From assembly GCA_026936325.1 (NCBI GenBank), contig JAPTHN010000003.1, positions 70,179,192-70,243,191 of the forward strand: a DNA stretch of 64,000 bases. Reading direction: 5' to 3'. Positions 54,760 through 64,000 of this stretch are shown here, piece by piece. Source of the DNA: Platynereis dumerilii. Lineage: Eukaryota; Annelida; Polychaeta; Phyllodocida; Nereididae. Position 1 is the stretch's first letter. Each line of letters begins with the position of its first letter. Made by a program: the position numbers and the translations under genes. The notes under the pieces are model-generated. The model was not told where the DNA came from. It worked only from the letters and a program-made list of their open reading frames with translations, and did not search any database.

Positions 54760-57700
54760 GAACCACTGGTTATGCGCCTGGCATGGAACGGATGGTTTCC
54801 CAGGACATGTGACCCTATATGTGCCTAGCTAATGACTCTGAGTAGATATTTCAACCATTGTGTCAATCATTTCAACCAATTTCTGATTTAGTCCTGAGTT
54901 GAAAAAACAAGGTTCCAGCATCTGTCCTGTGGTGGATTGCAGGGTTCCTTCATTCGTATAACCCCACACTGACCTAATTACTCAAAATGACTTTTAACAG
55001 ACATATAACAAGCATTATATCAAAAGCTGACTCAAACTATTCGATTGGTCCTGTGGTAGATAAAAGGTTCCACCATTGGTCCTGTGGTGGAATGGAGGGT
55101 TCCCCATGCTGTGTGACCCTATACGCTCCGGGTAAGGCACTGAATGACTTTTGGTTGGTATTTCCACCATCATCTCAATCATCTCAACCAGTTTCTGAAT
55201 TGGTCCTGGGTTCAAAAAGAAGGTTCCACCATTGGTCCTGTGGTGGAATGCAGGGTTCCTTCATCCGTGTAACCCCACACTGACCTAATTACTCAAAATG
55301 ACTTTTAAGAGACATATAACAAACATTTAAGCAAAAGCTGACTCAAACTATTCGGTTGGTCCTGTGGTGGATAAAAGGTTCCACCATTGGTCCTGTGGTG
55401 GAATGGAGGGTTCCCCATGCTGTGCGACCCTATACAACCCGGGTAAGGCACAAAATGACTTTTGGTCGGTATTTCCACCATCATCTCAATCATCTCAACC
55501 AGTTTCTGAATTGGTCCTGGGTTGAAAAAAGAAGGTTCCACCATTGGTCCTGTGGTGGAATGGCGGGTTCCATCATCCGTGTAACCCCACACTGACATAA
55601 TTACTCAAAATGACTTTTAAGAGACATATAACAAGCATTATATCAAAAGCTGACTCAAACTATTCGATTGGTCCTGTGGTAGATAAAAGGTTCAACCATT
55701 TGTCCTGTGGTGGAATGGAGGGTTCCCCATGCTGTGTGACCCTATACGCCCCGGGTAAGGCACAAAATGACTTTCGGTCGGTATTTCCACCATCATCTCA
55801 ATCATCTCAACCAGTTTCTGAATTGGTCCTGGGTTGAAAAAGAATGTTCCAGCATTGGTCCTGTGGTGGAATGGAGGGTTCCCCATGCTGTGTGACAATA
55901 TACGGCCCAGGTAATTCATAAAATGACTTTTGGTCGGTATTTCCACCATCATCTCAATCATCTCAACCAGTTTCTGAATTGGTCCTGGGTTGAAAAAAGA
56001 AGGTTCCACCATTGGTCTTGTGGTGGAATGCAGGGTTCCTTCATCCGTGTAACCCCACACTGACCTAATTACTCAGATGACTTTTAAGAGACATATAACA
56101 AGCATTTAAGCAAAAGCTGACTCAAACTATCCGATTGGACCTGTGGTGGATAAAAGGTTCCACCATTGGTCCTGTGGTGGAACGGAGGGTTCCCAATGCT
56201 GTGCGACCCTATACACCCCGGGTAAGGCACAAAATGACTTTTGGTCGGTATTTCCACCATCATCTCAATCATCTCAACCAGTTTCTGAATTGGTCCTGGG
56301 TTAAAAAAAGAAGGTTCCACCATTGGTCCTGTGGTGGAATGCAGGGTTCCATCATCTGTGTAACCCCACACTGACCTAATTACTCAAAATGACTTTTAAG
56401 AGACATATAACAAGCATTTAAGCAAAAGCTGACTCAAACTATCCGATTGGACCTGTGGTGGATAAAAGGTTCCACCATTGGTCCCGTGGTGGAATGGAGG
56501 GTTCCCCATGCTGTGTGACCCTATACGCCCCGGGTAAGGCACAAAATGACTTTTGGTTGGTATTTCCACCATCATCTCAATCATCTCAACCAGTTTCTGA
56601 ATTGGTCCTGGGTTGAAAAAAGAAGGTTCCACCATTGGTCCTGTGGTGGAATGCAGGGTTCCTTCATCCGTGTAACCCCACACTGACCTAATTACTCAGA
56701 TGCCTTTTAAGAGACATATAACAAGCATTTAAGCAAAAGCTGACTCAAACTATCCGATTGGTCCTGTGGTGGATAAAAGGTTCCACCATTGGTCCTGTGG
56801 TGGAATGGATGGTTCCCAATGCTGTGTGACCCTACACACCCCGGGTAAGGCACAAAATGACTTTTGGTTGGTATTTCCACCATCATCTCAATCATCTCAA
56901 CCAGTTTCTGAATTGGTCCTAGGTTAAAAAAAGAAGGTTCCACCATTGGTCCTGTGGTGGAATGCAGGGTTCCATCATCCTTGTAACCCCACACTGACCT
57001 AATTACTCAAAATGGCTTTTAGGAGACATATAACAAGCATTATATCAAAGGCTGACTCAAACTATTCGATTGGTCCTGTGGTGGATAAAAGGTTCCACCA
57101 TTGGTCCTGTGGTGGAACGGAGGGTTCCCAATGCTGTGCGACCCTATACACCCCGGGTAAGGCACAAAATGACTTTTGGTCGGTATTTCCACCATCATCT
57201 CAATCATCTCAACCAGTTTCTGAATTGGTCCTGGGTTGAAAAAAGAAGGTTCCACCATTGGTCCTGTGGTGGAATGCAGGGTTCCTTCATCCGTGTAACC
57301 CCACACTGACCTAATTACTCAGATGACTTTTAAGAGACATATAACAAGCATTTAAGCAAAAGCTGACTCAAACTATCCGATTGGACCTGTGGTGGATAAA
57401 AGGTTCCACCATTGGTCCTGTGGTGGAATGGAGGGTTCCCCATGCTGTGTGACCCTATACGCCCCGGGTAAGGCACAAAATGACTTTTGGTCGGTATTTC
57501 CACCATCATCTCAATCATCTCAACCAGTTTCTGAATTGGTCCTGGGTTGAAAAAAGAAGGTTCCACCATTGGTCCTGTGGTGGAATGCAGGGTTTCTTCA
57601 TCCGTGTAACCCCACACTGACCTAATTACTCAGATGACTTTTAAGAGACATATAACAAGCATTTAAGCAAAAGCTGACTCAAACTATCCGATTGGTCCTG

Positions 57701-60700
57701 TGGTGGATAAAAGGTTCCACCATTGGTCCTGTGGTGGAACGGAGGGTTCCCAATGCTGTGCGACCCTATACACCCCGGGTAAGGCACAAAATAACTTTTG
57801 GTCGGTATTTCCACCATCATCTCAATCATCTCAACCAGTTTCTGAATTGGTCCTGGGTTGAAAAAAGAAGGTTCCACCATTGGTCCTGTGGTGGAATGCA
57901 GGGTTCCTTCATCCGTGTAACCCCACACTGACCTAATTACTCAGATGACTTTTAAGAGACATATAACAAGCATTTAAGCAAAAGCTGACTCAAACTATCC
58001 GATTGGTCCTGTGGTGGATAAAAGGTTCCACCATTGGTCCTGTGGTGGAATGGATGGTTCCCAATGCTGTGTGACCCTACACACCCCGGGTAAGGCACAA
58101 AATGACTTTTGGTTGGTATTTCCACCATCATCTCAATCATCTCAACCAGTTTCTGAATTGGTCCTGGGTTAAAAAAAGAAGGTTCCACCATTGGTCCTGT
58201 GGTGGAATGCAGGGTTCCATCATCCGTGTAACCCCACACTGACCTAATTACTCAAAATGGCTTCTAAGAGACATATAACAAGCTTTATATCAAAGGCTGA
58301 CTCAAACTATTCGATTGGTCCTGTGGTGGATAAAAGGTTCCACCATTGGTCCTGTGGTGGAACGGAGGGTTCCCAATGCTGTGTGACCCTACACACCCCG
58401 GGTAAGGCACAAAATGACTTTTGGTTGGTATTTCCACCATCATCTCAATTTATCTCAACCAGTTTCTGAATTGGTCCTGGGTTAAAAAAAGAAGGTTCCA
58501 CCATTGGTCCTGTGGTGGAATGCAGGGTTCCATCATCTGTGTAACCCCACACTGACCTAATTACTCAAAATGACTTTTAAGAGACATATAACAGGCATTT
58601 AAGCAAAAGCTGACTCAAACTATCCGATTGGACCTGTGGTGGATAAAAGGTTCCACCATTGGTCCTGTGGTGGAATGGAGGGTTCCCATGCTGTGTGACC
58701 CTATACGCCCCGGGTAAGGCACAAAATGACTTTTGGTCGGTATTTCCACCATCATCTCAATCATCTCAACCAGTTTCTGAATTGGTCCTGGGTTGAAAAA
58801 AGAAGGTTCCACCATTGGTCCTGTGGTGGAATGCAGGGTTCCTTCATCCGTGTAACCCCACACTGACCTAATTACTCAGATGACTTTTAAGAGACATATA
58901 ACAAGCATTTAAGCAAAAGCTGACTCAAACTATCCGATTGGTCCTGTGGTGGATAAAAGGTTCCACCATTGGTCCTGTGGTGGAATGGATGGTTCCCAAT
59001 GCTGTGTGACCCTACACACCCCGGGTAAGGCACAAAATGACTTTTGGTTGGTATTTCCACCATCATCTCAATTTATCTCAACCAGTTTCTGAATTGGTCC
59101 TGGGTTAAAAAAAGAAGGTTCCACCATTGGTCCTGTGGTGGAATGCAGGGTTCCATCATCTGTGTAACCCCACACTGACCTAATTACTCAAAATGGCTTT
59201 TAAGTGACATATAACAAGCATTATATCAAAGGCTGACTCAAACTATTCGATTGGTCCTGTGGTGGATAAAAGGTTCCACCATTGGTCCTGTGGTGGAACG
59301 GAGGGTTCCCCATGCTGTTTGACCCTATACGCCCCGGGTAAGGCACAAAATAACTTTTGGTCGGTATTTCCACCATCATCTCAATCATCTCAACCAGTTT
59401 CTGAATTGGTCCTGGGTTGAAAAAAGAAGGTTCCACCATTGGTCCTGTGGTGGAATGCAGGGTTCCTTCATCCGTGTAACCCCACACTGACCTAATTACT
59501 CAGATGACTTTTAAGAGACATATAACAAGCATTTAAGTAAAAGCTGACTCAAACTATCCGATTGGTCCTGTGGTGGATAAAAGGTTCCACCATTGGTCCT
59601 GTGGTGGAATGGATGGTTCCCAATGCTGTGTGACCCTACACACCCCGGGTAAGGCACAAAATGACTTTTGGTTGGTATTTCCACCATCATCTCAATCATC
59701 TCAACCAGTTTCTGAATTGGTCCTGGGTTAAAAAAAGAAGGTTCCACCATTGGTCCTGTGGTGGAATGCAGGGTTCCATCATCCGTGTAACCCCACACTG
59801 ACCTAATTACTCAAAATGGCTTTTAAGAGACATATAACAAGCATTATATCAAAGGCTGACTCAAACTATTCGATTGGTCCTGTGGTGGATAAAAGGTTCC
59901 ACCATTGGTCCTGTGGTGGAACGGAGGGTTCCCAATGCTGTGCGACCCTATACACCCCGGGTAAGGCACAAAATGACTTTTGGTCGGTATTTCCACCATC
60001 ATCTCAATCATCTCAACCAGTTTCTGAATTGGTCCTGGGTTGAAAAAAGAAGGTTCCACCATTGGTCCTGTGGTGGAATGCAGGGTTCCATCATCTGTGT
60101 AACCCCACACTGACCTAATTACTCAAAATGACTTTTAAGAGACATATAACAAGCATTTAAGCAAAAGCTGACTCAAACTATCCGATTGGTCCTGTGGTGG
60201 ATAAAAGGTTCCACCATTGGTCCTGTGGTGGAATGGAGGGTTCCCCATGCTGTGTGACCCTATACGCCCCGGGTAAGGCACAAAATGACTTTTGGTCGGT
60301 ATTTCCACCATCATCTCAATCGTCTCAACCAGTTTCTGAATTGGTCCTGGGTTGAAAAAAGAAGGTTCCACCATTGGTCCTGTGGTGGAATGCAGGGTTC
60401 CATCATCCGTGTAACCCCACACTGACCTAATTACTCAAAATGACTTTTAAGAGACATATAACAAGCATTTAAGCAAAAGCTGACTCAAACTATCCGATTG
60501 GTCCTGTGGTGGATAAAAGGTTCCACCATTGGTCCTGTGGTGGAATGGATGGTTCCCAATGCTGTGTGACCCTACACACCCCGGGTAAGGCACAAAATGA
60601 CTTTTGGTTGGTATTTCCACCATCATCTCAATTTATCTCAACCAGTTTCTGAATTGGTCCTGAGTTAAAAAAAGAAGGTTCCACCATTGGTCCTGTGGTG

Positions 60701-63512
60701 GAATGCAGGGTTCCATCATCTGTGTAACCCCACACTGACCTAATTACTCAAAATGGCTTTTAAGTGACATATAACAAGCATTATATCAAAGGCTGACTCA
60801 AACTATTCGATTGGACCTGTGGTGGATAAAAGGTTCCACCATTGGTCCTGTGGTGGAACGGAGGGTTCCCCATGCTGTTTGACCCTATACGCCCCGGGTA
60901 AGGCACAAAATAACTTTTGGTCGGTATTTCCACCATCATCTCAATCATCTCAACCAGTTTCTGAATTGGTCCTGGGTTGAAAAAAGAAGGTTCCACCATT
61001 GGTCCTGTGGTGGAATGCAGGGTTCCTTCATCCGTGTAACCCCACACTGACCTAATTACTCAGATGACTTTTAAGAGACATATAACAAGCATTTAAGTAA
61101 AAGCTGACTCAAACTATCCGATTGGTCCTGTGGTGGATAAAAGGTTCCACCATTGGTCCTGTGGTGGAATGGATGGTTCCCAATGCTGTGTGACCCTACA
61201 CACCCCGGGTAAGGCACAAAATGACTTTTGGTTGGTATTTCCACCATCATCTCAATCATCTCAACCAGTTTCTGAATTGGTCCTGGGTTAAAAAAAGAAG
61301 GTTCCACCATTGGTCCTGTGGTGGAATGCAGGGTTCCATCATCCGTGTAACCCCACACTGACCTAATTACTCAAAATGGCTTTTTAGAGACATATAACAA
61401 GCATTATATCAAAGGCTGACTCAAACTATTCGATTGGTCCTGTGGTGGATAAAAGGTTCCACCATTGGTCCTGTGGTGGAACGGAGGGTTCCCAATGCTG
61501 TGCGACCCTATACACCCCGGGTAAGGCACAAAATGACTTTTGGTCGGTATTTCCACCATCATCTCAATCATCTCAACCAGTTTCTGAATTGGTCCTGGGT
61601 TGAAAAAAGAAGGTTCCACCATTGGTCCTGTGGTGGAATGCAGGGTTCCATCATCTGTGTAACCCCACACTGACCTAATTACTCAAAATGACTTTTAAGA
61701 GACATATAACAAGCATTTAAGCAAAAGCTGACTCAAACTATCCGATTGGTCCTGTGGTGGATAAAAGGTTCCACCATTGGTCCTGTGGTGGAATGGAGGG
61801 TTCCCCATGCTGTGTGACCCTATACGCCCCGGGTAAGGCACAAAATGACTTTTGGTCGGTATTTCCACCATCATCTCAATCGTCTCAACCAGTTTCTGAA
61901 TTGGTCCTGGGTTGAAAAAAGAAGGTTCCACCATTGGTCCTGTGGTGGAATGCAGGGTTCCATCATCCGTGTAACCCCACACTGACCTAATTACTCAAAA
62001 TGACTTTTAAGAGACATATAACAAGCATTTAAGCAAAAGCTGACTCAAACTATCCGATTGGTCCTGTGGTGGATAAAAGGTTCCACCATTGGTCCTGTGG
62101 TGGAATGGATGGTTCCCAATGCTGTGTGACCCTACACACCCCGGGTAAGGCACAAAATGACTTTTGGTTGGTATTTCCACCATCATCTCAATTTATCTCA
62201 ACCAGTTTCTGAATTGGTCCTGGGTTAAAAAAAGAAGGTTCCACCATTGGTCCTGTGGTGGAATGCAGGGTTCCATCATCTGTGTAACCCCACACTGACC
62301 TAATTACTCAAAATGGCTTTTAAGTGACATATAACAAGCATTATATCAAAGGCTGACTCAAACTATTCGATTGGACCTGTGGTGGATAAAAGGTTCCACC
62401 ATTGGTCCTGTGGTGGAACGGAGGGTTCCCCATGCTGTTTGACCCTATATGCCCCGGGTAAGGCACAAAATAACTTTTGGTCGGTATTTCCACCATCATC
62501 TCAATCATCTCAACCAGTTTCTGAATTGGTCCTGGGTTGAAAAAAGAAGGTTCCACCATTGGTCCTGTGGTGGAATGCAGGGTTCCTTCATCCGTGTAAC
62601 CCCACACTGACCTAATTACTCAGATGACTTTTAAGAGACATATAACAAGCATTTAAGCAAAAGCTGACTCAAACTATCCGATTGGTCCTGTGGTGGATAA
62701 AAGGTTCCACCATTGGTCCTGTGGTGGAATGGATGGTTCCCAATGCTGTGTGACCCTACACACCCCGGGTAAGGCACAAAATGACTTTTGGTTGGTATTT
62801 CCACCATCATCTCAATCATCTCAACCAGTTTCTGAATTGGTCCTGGGTTAAAAAAAGAAGGTTCCACCATTGGTCCTGTGGTGGAATGCAGGGTTCCATC
62901 ATCCGTGTAACCCCACACTGACCTAATTACTCAAAATGGCTTTTAAGAGACATATAACAAGCATTATATCAAAGGCTGACTCAAACTATTCGATTGGTCC
63001 TGTGGTGGATAAAAGGTTCCACCATTGGTCCTGTGGTGGAACGGAGGGTTCCCAATGCTGTGCGACCCTATACACCCCGGGTAAGGCACAAAATGACTTT
63101 TGGTCGGTATTTCCACCATCATCTCAATCATCTCAACCAGTTTCTGAATTGGTCCTGGGTTGAAAAAAGAAGGTTCCACCATTGGTCCTGTGGTGGAATG
63201 CAGGGTTCCATCATCCGTGTAACCCCACACTGACCTAATTACTCAAAATGACTTTTAAGAGACATATAACAAGCATTTAAGCAAAAGCTGACTCAAACTA
63301 TCCGATTGGTCCTGTGGTGGATAAAAGGTTCCACCATTGGTCCTGTGGTGGAATGGAGGGTTCCCCATGCTGTGTGACCCTATACGCCCCGGGTAAGGCA
63401 CAAAATGACTTTTGGTCGGTATTTCCACCATCATCTCAATCATCTCAACCAGTTTCTGAATTGGTCCTGGGTCAAAAATTCAGGTTCCACCATTGGTCCT
63501 GTGGTGGAAGGG
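54760..63512 (-). repeat. Right arm: about 27 tandem dimers of ~311 bp (A+B)
   Basis: Each dimer joins an A half (GGTTCCACCATTGGTCC, GTGACCCTATACGCCCC, TTTCCACCATCATCTC) to a diverged B half (GTAACCCCACACTGACC, AGACATATAACAAGC, CTGACTCAAACTAT). One dimer near 55.6-56.1 kb has an extra A half (spacing 468 bp). The inner edge (54760-55000) is decayed. From about 59.2 kb outward, five-dimer blocks of about 1,560 bp repeat almost unchanged (59221, 60781, 62341). Minus-strand frames of 88-95 codons recur only because the repeat lacks stops. Confidence 0.97.
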
Positions 63513-63529
63513 TCGCGGTGCCAACTTAG

Positions 63530-64000
63530 TTGCCCACGGGGGGACTTTGGCTTATAGCCCCAAAAAACCTCTAAAACCTCAACCATATTTTCACGGAAAT
63601 CTGAAAACCATATTTTTGACATTTGTGAAAACATTTTTGAGGCTAGGTCACTCAAATTTCTCATACATCATCTTAATATATAGGACTGAGATGCCTGAGC
63701 TTTTCATAACCATAGCTGCTAGTTATTATTATCTAATTGAATTGAAAAAATATAACAGATATACATGATGCCACCCATATAAAAACAACTTCTCATCTCA
63801 TAAAAAAACTGAGAGATTGCATGAGTAATGGTAAAGTAACTGAGATGTGATGATGATACAATTTTCCATTGTTATTAATTTTATTACAATTACCTGATTG
63901 TATTTCTTGAGAGAAATCATGAATACGTATACGTTACTTTAATAAGCCGAGACAAAGATAATGAAGCAGGTGTTCAATTAATTTTAAGTGAGCACTACAA
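63530..64000. other. No gene seen
   Basis: Sequence outside the inverted element. It does not resemble the continuation of the L duplicate after 15090, so the far flank does not restore the R duplicate. Confidence 0.45.

Larger units (their letters stand above)
42795..63527. mobile_element. Giant foldback-like element: inverted satellite arms around a 7-kb core
   Basis: The outer left edge reads GTCGGCGCCGCGACC and then a type-A monomer. The outer right edge, reversed, reads GTTGGCACCGCGACC and then a type-A monomer. Both outermost monomers carry the variant AATTTTT before GAYCC. From both sides the same series follows inward: A-monomer array, a B monomer, then older degenerate repeats (47800-48000 mirrors 53970-54170). 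Foldback transposons are known for long inverted ends built of tandem subrepeats, so the layout fits, though at an unusual size. A clear target duplication is not visible; TAG on both sides (42792-42794 and about 63528-63530) is only suggestive. An inversion within a satellite block is the main alternative. Confidence 0.6.

Noticed and set aside
42813-63512. CRISPR-like array
   Set aside because: The repeats are long and contiguous without unique spacers, and the DNA is eukaryotic.
54987-63529. Recurrent 75-97-codon frames on both strands of the right array
   Set aside because: Same reason: stop-poor satellite DNA open on both strands at once.

Overview
The window looks like repeat-rich, intron- or intergenic-type DNA of an invertebrate animal. 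It holds a tRNA-derived SINE, CR1/L2-like LINE tails, hAT-, PIF/Harbinger- and Tc1/mariner-type DNA transposons, a DIRS-group fossil, TATC microsatellites and large satellite arrays. It has no bacterial gene organisation and no host protein gene that I can support. The species cannot be read from it; a marine invertebrate is a reasonable guess. Nearly all open frames are short chance frames or shadows of repeats.

Layout. 1-4.4 kb: a SINE inside a TATC microsatellite, a 114-bp foldback MITE with an 8-bp target duplication, a 2.1-kb repeat rich in AGGTCA half-sites, and a 12-bp minisatellite. 4.4-15.1 kb: left copy (L) of a diverged 11-kb segmental duplication. 15.1-31.2 kb: a LINE-derived exon-like piece, a palindrome-bearing repeat family with a GCAGT-type minisatellite, a ~200-bp tandem repeat, a broken tyrosine-recombinase retroelement with split direct repeats, a CR1/L2-like LINE and a second SINE. 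31.2-42.8 kb: right copy (R) of the duplication. Comparing L with R gives several paralogous empty sites, which date insertions and reveal target duplications directly.

42.8-63.5 kb is the most striking part. Two satellite arrays of one family lie in opposite orientation around a ~7-kb core. The left arm is about 31 monomers of ~157 bp (type A). The right arm is about 27 dimers of ~311 bp (A+B). The outer ends share a matching GC-rich cap, and the inner ends share mirrored, older degenerate repeats, so the whole resembles a giant foldback element about 20.7 kb long. Each arm has its own higher-order repeat (10 monomers = 1,571 bp on the left, 5 dimers = ~1,560 bp on the right). The core has been hit by at least five other transposons.

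There is no gene pathway here. The interest lies in element architecture, nesting order and the two-arm satellite. Coordinates of old repeats are approximate unless a target duplication is given.
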